NCBI RefSeq assembly: GCF_014486695.1
Contig: NZ_JACTAB010000007.1
Coordinates: 1 to 64,000, forward strand
Source: Flavobacterium buctense
GTDB taxonomy: Bacteria; Bacteroidota; Bacteroidia; Flavobacteriales; Flavobacteriaceae
Direction: 5' to 3'
DNA: 64,000 nucleotides
Both the position numbers and the translations under genes were made by a program. Positions within the stretch are counted from its first letter, which is position 1; every line of letters begins with the position of its first letter. The notes beneath the pieces were generated by a model, which saw nothing but the letters and a program-made list of their open reading frames with translations, was not told where the DNA came from and ran no database searches. Of the stretch, positions 35,079 to 43,830 are shown in pieces.

Positions 35079-36470
35079 ATGAATAAGAACACACTTTGGT
35101 CATTGCGCTTAGGCTTCTCGGGAAAGCAAAGTAAACTTATTGAGAATATGGGTTTACCAAAGTTTATAGGAGAATCCTTTGCAGCAAAAATTGACAAAAG
35201 TCTGCCTTCCTTTTTGGATAACAGCCCGAAATCTATTCAGGAATTAAGAGCCAAAAGACAATCGCTCCAAAGCAAACCTCAAGAGGAAGTCAAAGAAATG
35301 CTCAAAGCTGAACTCCAAGTTTCCCAGGAAATGAAAGCTTGGTGGTTGAACAAAATGATCGAAGAGGAGTTTCCACTACGCGAAAAAATGACTTGCTTTT
35401 GGCACAACCATTTTGTTTCAACGTTCCAAAAGGTAAAAGTCAATCATTGGGTTTTTCAGCACAATCAAATCTTGCGTGAAAATGCTTTCGGCAACTTTAA
35501 ATCGGTAACCAAACAAATCATCCAAACCAATGCCATGGTTCGTTATTTGGATAATGTAGACAATCGTAGTGACAAAATTAACGAAAACCTGAGCCGAGAA
35601 TTATTAGAACTCTTTACACTCGGCATCGGAAATTACACCGAAGACGATATAAAAAATGGTGCCAAAGGTTTGGCCGGCTTAAACCTGGGAGAAGAACAAG
35701 CCATTTATCGAAAGTTACTCGAAAACAACGATACCATTACTTATTTCGGCAAAACCGGAAAATTCAAGGCCAATGAAATGGTAGATATCATTTTTGAACA
35801 AAAAGCAGTGCCTTATTTGCTGACGCGAAAAATCCTAAAATGGTTTATTTATGACAATCCATCGGAAGAATTGGTACAATATTATGGAGATTATTTCCGA
35901 AAAGTAGATTTTGAAATCAAGCCATTGCTAACCAAAATCTTCACCGAAGAATTCGCCAAAGACAATGCCGGAAGCAAAATCAAAGATCCGTTGGTTTATA
36001 TTCTTCAATTGATACACGAACTGAAAGTTGAAGAATTGAATCCGAAACTGCTTGCTTTTTTCCTGAAACAACAAGGCATGGATTTGTTCAATCAACCTAA
36101 TGTCAAAGGTTGGAATGGCGGAAAAGAATGGATGACTTCTCAAATCTATTTGCAACGCAACAATGCCGCCGATTTGCTTTGTAACGGTAAAAGCTTAAGT
36201 CGAAGAAAACAATTCACCGACGATGAAATGATTAACGAAAGTGTATACCAATTGGTGAAAGTAAAACTCCATTGGAACAAAACCGGCAACAACAAAACCA
36301 TCATAGCTGAACTGTCCGACAGATTAATATTTCAGACGGATGAAAATTTACAGAAAGAATTTGAAACCATTTTAAAATATGATTTCAATCCCAAGGCAGA
36401 AAATGCCGATGATGCCGTATTGCGATTGTTCAATGCCATAGTAAAAACACCAGAATACCAATTGATATAG
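35079..36470 (+). CDS. DUF1800 family protein
   Basis: A 463-residue protein with DUF1800 segments: MKAWWLNKMIEEEFPLREKM, CFWHNHFVSTFQKV, NENLSRELLELFTLG and NVKGWNGGKEWM. No signal peptide is obvious. DUF1800 genes are almost always followed by DUF1501, as here with a 2-nt gap. The pair may act together in cell-envelope or polymer metabolism; biochemical function is unknown. Confidence 0.88.
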   Translation: MNKNTLWSLRLGFSGKQSKLIENMGLPKFIGESFAAKIDKSLPSFLDNSPKSIQELRAKRQSLQSKPQEEVKEMLKAELQVSQEMKAWWLNKMIEEEFPLREKMTCFWHNHFVSTFQKVKVNHWVFQHNQILRENAFGNFKSVTKQIIQTNAMVRYLDNVDNRSDKINENLSRELLELFTLGIGNYTEDDIKNGAKGLAGLNLGEEQAIYRKLLENNDTITYFGKTGKFKANEMVDIIFEQKAVPYLLTRKILKWFIYDNPSEELVQYYGDYFRKVDFEIKPLLTKIFTEEFAKDNAGSKIKDPLVYILQLIHELKVEELNPKLLAFFLKQQGMDLFNQPNVKGWNGGKEWMTSQIYLQRNNAADLLCNGKSLSRRKQFTDDEMINESVYQLVKVKLHWNKTGNNKTIIAELSDRLIFQTDENLQKEFETILKYDFNPKAENADDAVLRLFNAIVKTPEYQLI

Positions 36471-36472
36471 CC

Positions 36473-37639
36473 ATGAACAGAAGAAACTTTTTATCCTTAA
36501 CAGGTACATTTACAGGCGGTGCATTGTTGTTACCCGATTTTCTTCACGCTTTTGGCAATCAGTCGAACTTGGTAATTGGCGAACATTGTTTGGTCTTTAT
36601 TCAGTTGAATGGTGGTAACGATGGTTTAAACACTTTTATTCCTTTCGACAATCCATTATATTATGATTTGCGTGCCAAAATTGCGTTGTCCAAAGACACC
36701 ATCATCAGTAAAAACAAAGGCATGGCTTTTCATCCTGCGTTAAAAGATTTTGCAGGAATACAACAAAACGGCGATTTGAGCATCATTCAAAACGTAGGTT
36801 ATCCCGAACCAAATCGGTCTCATTTTCGAAGTCAGGAAATTTGGCAAACCGCCTCTGGCTCGAACCAATACATAAATGATGGTTGGCTCGGACGTTATCT
36901 CGATTTGCAATGCCAAGACCACCAACCTACTGCCGGCGTAAATTTGGATTCCATAGATAATCTAGCCCTAAAAGGCAATGAACCTAATTTTATCACCGTA
37001 AAAGATCCCAATCGTTTCAAAATTAGAACCGATAATGACGACACGGTAAAACTTTCCGACAATCCGCAATTGGATTTTGTTCGTAAGATTGCCAACTCGG
37101 TTTCCGAAGGTTCGGAGGAGATTCAAAAAGCGATTGCAAAATCAACTGCCGAAATGAGTTATCCTAAAACCAATTTAGGCAAAAACTTAGAATGGATTGC
37201 CCGATTGATTAAAGGCAATTTGAACTCCAAAGTATATTACACTTCTCAAAATGGTTACGATACCCATGACAATCAATTGACTATTCACCAACGCAATTTA
37301 ACGGAATTGAACGATGCGGTATTTAGCTTTTATTCGGATTTAAAGAATGCTAAATTATTGCAAAATGTTACCATCGTAGTCTTCTCTGAATTTGGTCGAA
37401 GAGTAAAAGACAACGGCAACGGAACCGACCACGGAACCGCTGCTCCAATGTTTATCATTGGCGGTAATAACAAGGGCAATATCATGGGAAACAACCCTAA
37501 CTTAAATGATTTGGACAATGGCGATTTAAAATATGAAATCGACTTCAGAAGTATTTATGCGACGTTGTTGCAAAGCAAAATGGATTTTGATTATAAAAAG
37601 ATTGGTATAACCAATACTCCTATCAAAGGACTATTTTAA
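36473..37639 (+). CDS. DUF1501 family protein with Tat signal
   Basis: A 388-residue alkaline-phosphatase-superfamily-like protein. The N terminus MNRRNFLSLTGTFTGGALLL is a twin-arginine signal. Core segments are FIQLNGGNDGLNTFIPF, NRSHFRSQEIWQTAS, NGYDTHDNQ and VVFSEFGRRVKDNGNGTDHG, which carry the metal-ligand-like Asp/His residues of the sulfatase/phosphatase fold. Exported folded to the periplasm. Partner of the preceding DUF1800 gene. Substrate unknown. Confidence 0.9.
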   Translation: MNRRNFLSLTGTFTGGALLLPDFLHAFGNQSNLVIGEHCLVFIQLNGGNDGLNTFIPFDNPLYYDLRAKIALSKDTIISKNKGMAFHPALKDFAGIQQNGDLSIIQNVGYPEPNRSHFRSQEIWQTASGSNQYINDGWLGRYLDLQCQDHQPTAGVNLDSIDNLALKGNEPNFITVKDPNRFKIRTDNDDTVKLSDNPQLDFVRKIANSVSEGSEEIQKAIAKSTAEMSYPKTNLGKNLEWIARLIKGNLNSKVYYTSQNGYDTHDNQLTIHQRNLTELNDAVFSFYSDLKNAKLLQNVTIVVFSEFGRRVKDNGNGTDHGTAAPMFIIGGNNKGNIMGNNPNLNDLDNGDLKYEIDFRSIYATLLQSKMDFDYKKIGITNTPIKGLF

Positions 37640-37761
37640 TTTTCGTTGCCTTTTGTACTATTTATTGGTCAAAATTATGTTAAAAATAGACTTTAAGACG
37701 TTTACTTTTACAAATAAATTTCTCACCTTTGGGATAACGAACCAAAAAACAGAAACTCGAC

Positions 37762-38214
37762 ATGAAAGTCTACGAATCAACAGGCACTTTTAACCCAAGT
37801 GACGAAACTTTTTCTATTACCATTCAAACGACTAAAATCAGTCCGGATGAATTCTACATCAGTCAATACTACAACATCAGCAATGCAAGTCGATATGCTA
37901 TAGTAGGTATTTTGCAAACTGTTGATAAAAACGACACCGATTTCTCTAATTATCCGGCCGATAGCCAACTCGTTCTTGAAGATGTTTCTTTTAGTACATT
38001 AGATACTTCTTATTTAGCACCCGGTGATAAAGACATTTATGACATTACTACCAGAGATCAAATTACCGTATACATCCACCACGGAATTGGTTTTGACCCA
38101 ACCACCAATTCCGACGACAATAAGTACATAGAAAACTACAAAGACGGTATTTATGTACACTTAGCCGGTGGGTCACCTCCGGGAACTGGTGCGCCAGGTG
38201 GCTTAAATGGCTAA
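37762..38214 (+). CDS. hypothetical protein
   Basis: A 150-residue protein with no signal peptide and no recognised domain. It is Tyr/Asp/Thr-rich with beta-strand character (DETFSITIQTTKISPDEF, DQITVYIHHGIGF) and ends in a Gly/Pro tail, GGSPPGTGAPGGLNG. It lies 9 nt upstream of the sensor kinase gene and could be co-transcribed with it. A ligand-sensing or regulatory role is possible from position only. Confidence 0.55.
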   Translation: MKVYESTGTFNPSDETFSITIQTTKISPDEFYISQYYNISNASRYAIVGILQTVDKNDTDFSNYPADSQLVLEDVSFSTLDTSYLAPGDKDIYDITTRDQITVYIHHGIGFDPTTNSDDNKYIENYKDGIYVHLAGGSPPGTGAPGGLNG

Positions 38215-38223
38215 ATATTCATT

Positions 38224-40005
38224 ATGTTTAAATCAATTCCATTCAAATCTATTTTCATAGTACTATTTCTTTTTAGTACTTTGATAGCTATTGCCCAAAA
38301 CGCAGCATTAAAACAATTTGATTCTGAATTTGACCAACTTGACTTTAACACTCGTATGGCCGAATTAAAAAAGTTCAAACCAAATGAGTTGTCTATAAAA
38401 GACAGAGCGCTTTTTGAACATTTATCCGGTAAAACCCAATATTTAAACAGTTCAGGTGTCGGAGCAGTAGAACATTTTGTAAAGGCGAAAGAATTATACC
38501 TTCAGGTCAAAGATTTTGACAAAGTAGCGGAGTTGTTAGTAACATTGGCCGAACAAAAAAGTCTTAGTGATTATGTTTATGCCGATTATAAACCTTTGCT
38601 AGATGAAGCCATTATTTATGCTGAAAAAAGTAAAAATCCCGATTTACTGTGTAAAACCTATAAACAGATTGGAAAAAGCATATATAAATTAGAACCTCAA
38701 AAAGCGATTAATTATTTTCAAAAAGCTATATCCATTGCAAAAAAAAACAATCTTTACGTTCATGAAATTAAGATTAATGGCAACATTGGCGTCACCTATT
38801 TTGAAGTACTAAATGATTTAAAAAAAGCACACTATTATCATAATCTATCTTTAGAATTAAGTAAAAAACACAATCATCAAGAAGGTATAGCATATGCCTT
38901 TGTCAATTTTGCAGCCATCTTTCGAAAAGAAAAAAATTACGAAGCTGCTGTAAAGTATTACCTCATGGCTCTAGAATTAAAATTTGACAATTACAGAGCT
39001 AATGTTGACCTCATTGTACTTGGATATATTTCGGATACTTACAAAGAGATGAAGAATTATGAAAAAGCATTTGAATATCTCGACAAGAAAAAAGCACTTG
39101 AGAAAGAATTGAGTGATCAACAAGAAAACAAAATCATTCGCGACATCAATACCAAATACGAAACCCAAAAAAAAGAACTCGAAAACAAAACCCTTAAAAT
39201 CAAGGACCAACAAAACAAAATGATACTCTATGCTTTTGTCGGGTTATTCATTATTGTAGTCATCGTCGCCTATTTCAGAATCAGCAATATCAATAAAAAG
39301 AAAAAAATTGCAGAACAAGAAAAGTTTATCGAAACCCAAAAGCTCGAAAATGTCCTCAAAGACCAAGAGCTTCTTGAAATAGATAAAATGCTGGAAGGCC
39401 AAGAAAAAGAAAGACTAAAATTAGCCAATGATTTGCACGACAACTTAGGCAGTATTTTAGCCACTTTGCGACTCAATTTCCAAAACTTATACCAACAAAA
39501 AGTAGGCATCAATCAAGAAGAACAGGAAATGTTTGCCAAAACCGATGATTTAATTGAAGAAGCTTACCAAAAAGTTCGAGGTATGGCACATGCCAAAAAC
39601 GCCGGCGTAATCGGTAGCGAAGGCTTAGTACCGGCAGTACAAAATATTGCCAAAAAAGTCGCGATACCGAATAAACTGAAAGTACAAGTGATTCCATTTG
39701 GCATGACCAAAAGACTGGATAACGCACTCGAAGTCACACTCTTCCGAATGATTCAAGAAATCTTAACCAACACCATCAAACACGCTGAAGCTAGCGAAAT
39801 CAGCATTAGTTTGACCCAAGACGATGACAGCATCAACATTTTAATCGAAGACAATGGCAAAGGTTTTAACCCAAAAACCATCGACAAAAAAGAAGGCATG
39901 GGTTTAAGCAACATCGAAAAGAAAGCCGAACAACTCAACGGCACTTTCAGCATAGACAGTTTTGAAGGAAAAGGAACCACCATCATTATAGACATCCCCA
40001 TATGA
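38224..40005 (+). CDS. TPR-containing sensor histidine kinase (HisKA_3/NarX type)
   Basis: A 593-residue membrane kinase. Signal sequence, then tetratricopeptide repeats (about residues 40-300) in the periplasm, a coiled coil, one membrane segment (about 338-356, MILYAFVGLFIIVVIVAYF), a second coiled coil, the dimerisation domain with ERLKLANDLHDNLGSILATL (phosphorylated His405), and an HATPase_c domain with EDNGKGF and GMGLSNIEKKAEQ. TPR two-component kinases are typical of Bacteroidetes. It overlaps its response regulator by 4 nt (ATGA). Confidence 0.92.
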   Translation: MFKSIPFKSIFIVLFLFSTLIAIAQNAALKQFDSEFDQLDFNTRMAELKKFKPNELSIKDRALFEHLSGKTQYLNSSGVGAVEHFVKAKELYLQVKDFDKVAELLVTLAEQKSLSDYVYADYKPLLDEAIIYAEKSKNPDLLCKTYKQIGKSIYKLEPQKAINYFQKAISIAKKNNLYVHEIKINGNIGVTYFEVLNDLKKAHYYHNLSLELSKKHNHQEGIAYAFVNFAAIFRKEKNYEAAVKYYLMALELKFDNYRANVDLIVLGYISDTYKEMKNYEKAFEYLDKKKALEKELSDQQENKIIRDINTKYETQKKELENKTLKIKDQQNKMILYAFVGLFIIVVIVAYFRISNINKKKKIAEQEKFIETQKLENVLKDQELLEIDKMLEGQEKERLKLANDLHDNLGSILATLRLNFQNLYQQKVGINQEEQEMFAKTDDLIEEAYQKVRGMAHAKNAGVIGSEGLVPAVQNIAKKVAIPNKLKVQVIPFGMTKRLDNALEVTLFRMIQEILTNTIKHAEASEISISLTQDDDSINILIEDNGKGFNPKTIDKKEGMGLSNIEKKAEQLNGTFSIDSFEGKGTTIIIDIPI

Positions 40006-40616
40006 TAAAGCTTATTATTGCCGAAGATCATCAAGCTCTGATTGACGGAATGAAATCATTCTTGAAAAACGAGAGCGACATCGAAATCGTAGGTCATGCC
40101 AATGACGGCTTGGTCTTAATAGATATTGTACGCCAACTAAAACCTAATGTGGTCATCACCGATATCCGCATGCCCAAATGTGACGGTATCATCGCCACCA
40201 AAACCATCAAAGCCGAATTGCCCAATACCAAAGTTATCGCCTTCAGCATGTTTGACCACGATGATGCTATTTCGCAAATGAAGGAAGCCGGTGCTTCGGG
40301 TTATATCATGAAAAACGCTTCGTTGCAAACCGTTTTAGAGGCAATCAGAGCGGTAAATGAAGGATACTCGTATTTTGTCAACGAAGCTGAAAACGAATAC
40401 GAAACTCCCAAAAACGAACTGGTGTTCAGCTCCCGCGAAAAAGAAATTCTTCAATTAATTGCCGAAGGAAAATCGTCCCAAGAAATTGCAGATATCCTCT
40501 TTATAGAAAAATCTACTGTCGATTCCCACCGTAAAAACATGTCAAAAAAAATAAAAATTATTGGCAAAACCGATTTAACCAAATTCGCTTTAGAGCGAAA
40601 ATACGACTATTTGTAG
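40002..40616 (+). CDS. LuxR/NarL family response regulator
   Basis: A 204-residue regulator. Receiver domain with acidic pocket IIAEDH and phosphoacceptor Asp54 in VITDIRMPKCDG, then a LuxR-type HTH (about 142-200, SSREKEILQLIAEGKSSQE and STVDSHRKNMSKK). Cognate partner of the TPR kinase. Targets are not visible in sequence. A terminator follows 24 nt after the stop. Confidence 0.94.
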   Translation: MIKLIIAEDHQALIDGMKSFLKNESDIEIVGHANDGLVLIDIVRQLKPNVVITDIRMPKCDGIIATKTIKAELPNTKVIAFSMFDHDDAISQMKEAGASGYIMKNASLQTVLEAIRAVNEGYSYFVNEAENEYETPKNELVFSSREKEILQLIAEGKSSQEIADILFIEKSTVDSHRKNMSKKIKIIGKTDLTKFALERKYDYL

Positions 40617-40640
40617 TAATTTTACCCAAGAATCATGATA

Positions 40641-40671
40641 AAAAATCCCCATTGATGGGGATTTTTTTTTT
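40641..40671 (+). terminator. terminator of the two-component operon
   Basis: AAAAATCCCC-ATTGAT-GGGGATTTTT with a long T-run. Confidence 0.85.
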
Positions 40672-40734
40672 GGTTTTGTTTTCCGACTTTTATTTCCTCT
40701 AAGAAATTAATTTTTTAATTTTTAGTTGGTTAGT

Positions 40735-40804
40735 AAAAACCCTGCCCGTACAAACAAAATTATAAGTGGTATTTGATTAGTTATAGTAAGGGCAGGTTTT
40801 TTTT
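40735..40804 (+). promoter_or_regulatory. large inverted repeat with T-run, possible small RNA or leader terminator
   Basis: AAAAACC(C)TGCCC (40735-40747) pairs with GGGCAGGTTTTT (40790-40801) around a 42-nt A/T-rich loop, and eight T follow. It lies between the two-component operon and a membrane protein gene. The closed stem plus T-run is terminator-like, but the loop is far too long for a simple terminator. Confidence 0.4.
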
Positions 40805-40834
40805 ACATAAAGTAAAATCCAATTAAACGAATAC

Positions 40835-41572
40835 ATGCCAAAAAGAAACTTCAACCCCAATCTGGTGATTTCCTATCACCGTATGCGCCAATCCATTGGT
40901 TGGCTCGGATTAGCACTGCCTTTCATCCTACTTACAGGCAATTATATTATAAATGAATACGAATTACTCAATAACGAACACCTTCTAATGACACAATGTA
41001 ACACCTATACTGCCGGTCATTCTTTTAAACCTTCTATTAGTCATTATTACTATACGACTGTTGGTGAGTTGTTTACCGGTACACTTTGGGCAGTGGCTTT
41101 ATTTATGTTTAGCTACCGAGGATACCCGCAACGCGATGAAGAAATCATTCCGTCAGACAGTTTCATGACCAACTTAGCCGGAATTTGTGCTTTGGGAGTA
41201 GCAATATTCCCTACCTCATCCGACTATTGCCTTACCGACAATGTTCGCAATTACATTAGTAGCGAAACCATAGGAGCAGTGCATTATATTTTTGCAGGGT
41301 TCTTTTTCATCACCTTAGCACTCATCTCTATTTTTAATTTCAGACGTACGGCCAACGTAGCTGATTTTGGCAAAATGCCCTCGCACAATTTTTATAAATA
41401 CTGTGGAATCATAATGTTGGTTTGTATTGCCCTAATTGTAATTTATTCGGTTTGGATAGAAGAGAACTATCCTATGTGGAAAGCATACAATATTACTTTC
41501 ATTTTAGAAGCTATAGCGCTGGTAGCCTTTGGATTTTCTTGGCTTAAAAAAGGAAGAGTAGACAGTAATTAA
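40835..41572 (+). CDS. uncharacterised six- to seven-TM membrane protein (DUF998-like)
   Basis: A 245-residue protein with about six membrane segments (for example SIGWLGLALPFILLTGNYII, GELFTGTLWAVALFMFSYRG, MTNLAGICALGVAIFPT and HYIFAGFFFITLALISIFNF). The pattern of ISHYYYT before TM2, FMFSYRGYPQRDEE, and NLAGICALGVAIFPT after it resembles DUF998/Frag1-like proteins, but I am not certain of the family. A cysteine-containing loop (SDYCLTDNV) lies between segments. Function unknown. Confidence 0.6.
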   Translation: MPKRNFNPNLVISYHRMRQSIGWLGLALPFILLTGNYIINEYELLNNEHLLMTQCNTYTAGHSFKPSISHYYYTTVGELFTGTLWAVALFMFSYRGYPQRDEEIIPSDSFMTNLAGICALGVAIFPTSSDYCLTDNVRNYISSETIGAVHYIFAGFFFITLALISIFNFRRTANVADFGKMPSHNFYKYCGIIMLVCIALIVIYSVWIEENYPMWKAYNITFILEAIALVAFGFSWLKKGRVDSN

Positions 41573-41614
41573 TACTAAAACATAATAATTCATAATTTTT
41601 AAAAAAAAGAAGTC

Positions 41615-41842
41615 ATGTGTTGGAACAATGTTGAAACCCAGTGTAAAATGGTTTATGATACACCATTTATTCGTGCCGAGAAACCCCTCGACCGTAAGTT
41701 TATCATACAAATCATCGCTGAGGAATTCCCCGATTTTCCTCGTGTACGTATTGCAGCTACAGTTGACCGCTGCCTAAAAATATTCCCCGCGCCGGTGGAA
41801 CGTCAAAAGTTGTTGCATTTTGTGCAAACCAGCTTGCGATAA
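41615..41842 (+). CDS. small hypothetical protein
   Basis: A 75-residue protein, MCWNNVETQCKMVYD onward, ending ERQKLLHFVQTSLR. It has three cysteines, no membrane segment and no recognised domain. The helical C-terminal half (RVRIAATVDRCLKIFPAPV) looks like a folded small domain. Composition and codon use look like a real gene. It lies 42 nt after the membrane protein and could share its transcript. Confidence 0.5.
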   Translation: MCWNNVETQCKMVYDTPFIRAEKPLDRKFIIQIIAEEFPDFPRVRIAATVDRCLKIFPAPVERQKLLHFVQTSLR

Positions 41843-41861
41843 ACCGGCACTCTATACCTAC

Positions 41862-41909
41862 CGCTCCGCCCTCTTCCATTTTGAGACTTTGAAAGAGGGT
41901 TTTGGAGCG
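41862..41909. repeat. imperfect inverted repeat CGCTCC-CCCTCTT / AAGAGGG-GGAGCG
   Basis: A stem of 13 bp in two blocks with an internal loop, just after the small hypothetical gene. No T-run, so not a standard terminator. Confidence 0.45.
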
Positions 41910-41984
41910 AAATGATTACCCTAAAACAACACAACCACTTTTACCAAAAGAAGAAGCTCAAAAGTAGTTTCTTACTAGTGAAAA

Positions 41985-42563
41985 GTGGTTTTTTTGTATA
42001 TTAGCTCGGAGAATAAGAAAATATATAACCTATCAACACGTTGTGACCAATTTTCACAACTTAGATCTAAAAAATTGGAAAAGAAAATAATAATACGTTT
42101 AGTTATATTCAATTTTATTCTTGCAAGCTTAATTACTCTTGACTTATTTATACCCGGTAAAGAAAGTTCTGTAAAAGAATTAGATTCGTTCTATTCAAAG
42201 TTAACACATACTGGCGGAAATAACAATCCTACTCATGAATTGCGGCATATTGTTGAATTGTCAAATGGAGAGTCATATCGGATTGCTCAATACCCTGAAA
42301 AAGAATATAAGAAAGGTCAAAAATTAAAAACAGTCAAGTCTATAATATTTAGTAATGTGAATGAAATAATAGTAAAAGACAATAATTGGGAAAAAATACA
42401 TGTTGGACTATTTTCTAACGGAACTATTATTTCTTTGTTTGTAGGTTCAATATTAGTTTCACTTATAAATTTATATGCTAGAAATAAAGGTTTGAATATA
42501 GCTTTGATTGCGTCGACCATGTTTTTGGTAATAATACTTTTTCTTTACATTACTTATTACTAA
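41985..42563 (+). CDS. hypothetical membrane protein
   Basis: A frame of up to 192 residues; the start is uncertain. There is a GTG at 41985, but the first 30 residues look non-coding. A TTG at 42075 giving MEKKIIIRLVIFNF (162 residues) may be the true start. One membrane segment near the N terminus (about 36-55), an extracytoplasmic region with a few Asn/His-rich turns, then two C-terminal membrane segments (SNGTIISLFVGSILVSLINL and ALIASTMFLVIILFLYITYY). Looks like a fast-evolving accessory gene. Function unknown. Confidence 0.5.
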   Translation: MVFLYISSENKKIYNLSTRCDQFSQLRSKKLEKKIIIRLVIFNFILASLITLDLFIPGKESSVKELDSFYSKLTHTGGNNNPTHELRHIVELSNGESYRIAQYPEKEYKKGQKLKTVKSIIFSNVNEIIVKDNNWEKIHVGLFSNGTIISLFVGSILVSLINLYARNKGLNIALIASTMFLVIILFLYITYY

Positions 42564-42633
42564 AAACATCTGGTAACAGTAGTTTGTGATAATTGCGAGA
42601 CTTGGGATTTTTCCCGAGTTTTCTTCAATAATT

Positions 42634-42822
42634 CAAATAAACACCTGCAATGTCTGAATAGACACCTGTCAACTCCGAAATACAACCTGCAACGTTCGAA
42701 AAGACTCCTTCAACTTCTGAATTCAAACTTGCCAACTTCGAAAAGGCTCCTGCCAACTCCGAAAAGACACCTACAACTTCCGAAAAGCGGTCAACAAACT
42801 CCGAAAAGGCATCACGAACTTC
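42634..42822. repeat. nine-copy degenerate 21-bp tandem repeat
   Basis: Nine units of 21 bp, consensus near ACCTGCAACTTCCGAAAAGAC, lie in an otherwise gene-free 470-bp gap (42564-43033). Because 21 is a multiple of three, both strands stay open. The minus strand gives an 80-residue frame (42867-42625) of seven-residue units of type ExxGxFS. The plus strand gives PxxSEKx units after a stop codon but has no start codon. There is no sign of translation. Units differ by several substitutions, so it is an old array. Confidence 0.7.
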
Positions 42823-42973
42823 TAAACACAGAAAATAAAGCCGGGAAAAATGGTAAAACCCATCCAATAAAGTAAAATCCGAAAGCTATTCTTACTCTTA
42901 CCAACTACACTTGAAACCAAAAAAAAAAAAAACGATTTACAGCAAATATTTATTAAAAAAAAATACATATTTA

Positions 42974-43005
42974 TTGTTTATCAATAAATAATTGTATTAT
43001 ATTTG
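42974..43005 (+). promoter_or_regulatory. promoter of the DUF2975/XRE pair
   Basis: TTG (42974-42976), 21-nt spacer, TATATTTG (42998-43005); ATG follows at 43034. Confidence 0.6.
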
Positions 43006-43033
43006 CCTTGTTAAACTTTAAAAATGCGCTCTT

Positions 43034-43585
43034 ATGGAAATTAAAATTAGTACCGCTCAAATCCTCAAACTCTTGTACATCTTTTCATGGATCATCTTTA
43101 TCGGCTTGTGTATTGAAGCCGGAGGTTTTCTATTTAATTCGGTATTAGCGTTAGTTAGACCCGATAACATTGGTGTTTTTTGGCATCAAATCGATTTGAC
43201 CCAACTCTACAAGCACGACGTTAATCAGTACTTTGTGATTACGTTTTACATCAGTATCATCGCCGTCATGAAAGCACTAATCTTCTACCTGATTGTAAAA
43301 ATATTGCACGATAAAAAACTAAACCTGTTACAGCCTTTCAACCCTGAAGTACGCCGGTTCATCTTTAACCTTTGTTACTTGACTTTAGGAATCGGTTTGT
43401 TCACCCACTTTGGAGTTACCCATGCGCAGTGGCTCTACAAACAAAACGTTACAATGCCCGACATTTACCATCTTCGTTTAGCCGGCGGTGATGTATGGCT
43501 GTTCATGAGTGTTACGCTGTATGTAATCGCCCAAATTTTCAAAAGAGGCATCGAAATCCAAAACGAAAACGATCTAACAATATAA
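43034..43585 (+). CDS. DUF2975 family membrane protein
   Basis: A 183-residue protein with four membrane segments (ILKLLYIFSWIIFIGLCIEA, YFVITFYISIIAVMKALIFYL, FNLCYLTLGIGLFTHFGV and DVWLFMSVTLYVIAQIF). KIL-x-x-KKLNLLQPFNPEVRRFIFNL is the conserved DUF2975 cytosolic loop. The family nearly always precedes a tiny XRE regulator, as here with a 3-nt gap. It may hold that regulator at the membrane or modulate it, by analogy with membrane-coupled transcription factor pairs. Function unproven. Confidence 0.88.
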   Translation: MEIKISTAQILKLLYIFSWIIFIGLCIEAGGFLFNSVLALVRPDNIGVFWHQIDLTQLYKHDVNQYFVITFYISIIAVMKALIFYLIVKILHDKKLNLLQPFNPEVRRFIFNLCYLTLGIGLFTHFGVTHAQWLYKQNVTMPDIYHLRLAGGDVWLFMSVTLYVIAQIFKRGIEIQNENDLTI

Positions 43586-43588
43586 ACT

Positions 43589-43792
43589 ATGGCTATAATT
43601 GTAAACCTAGATGTGATGATGGCCAAAAGAAAGATGTCGTTGAACGAACTTTCCGAAAAGGTTGATTTAACCTTGTCCAATTTGTCTATCCTAAAAACCG
43701 GCAAAGCCAAAGCCATTCGTTTCAGCACACTTGAAGCGATTTGCAAAGCCTTAGACTGTCAACCCGGAGATATTTTAGAATACACCGACTAA
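43589..43792 (+). CDS. YozG-like XRE/Cro-type HTH regulator
   Basis: A 67-residue single-domain DNA-binding protein. MAIIVNLDVMMAKRKMSLNE opens it, then the HTH (LNELSEKVDLTLSNLSILKT), then the wing FSTLEAICKALDCQPGDILEY. This compact form is the standard partner of DUF2975. The operator is not evident, although the promoter at 42974-43005 is the most likely target. Confidence 0.92.
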   Translation: MAIIVNLDVMMAKRKMSLNELSEKVDLTLSNLSILKTGKAKAIRFSTLEAICKALDCQPGDILEYTD

Positions 43793-43830
43793 CTATTTTC
43801 ATATATTTGAAATCAATAGAAAACTAACAA

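Noticed and set aside
41862..41909. Inverted repeat as a terminator
   Set aside because: No T-run on either strand.
42634..42822. CRISPR array
   Set aside because: Units are contiguous with no spacers, are degenerate and lack cas genes nearby.
42625..42867. 80-residue minus-strand frame across the 21-bp repeats called as a protein
   Set aside because: It exists because 21-bp units keep frame on both strands; no promoter or recognised domain. Kept as a repeat.
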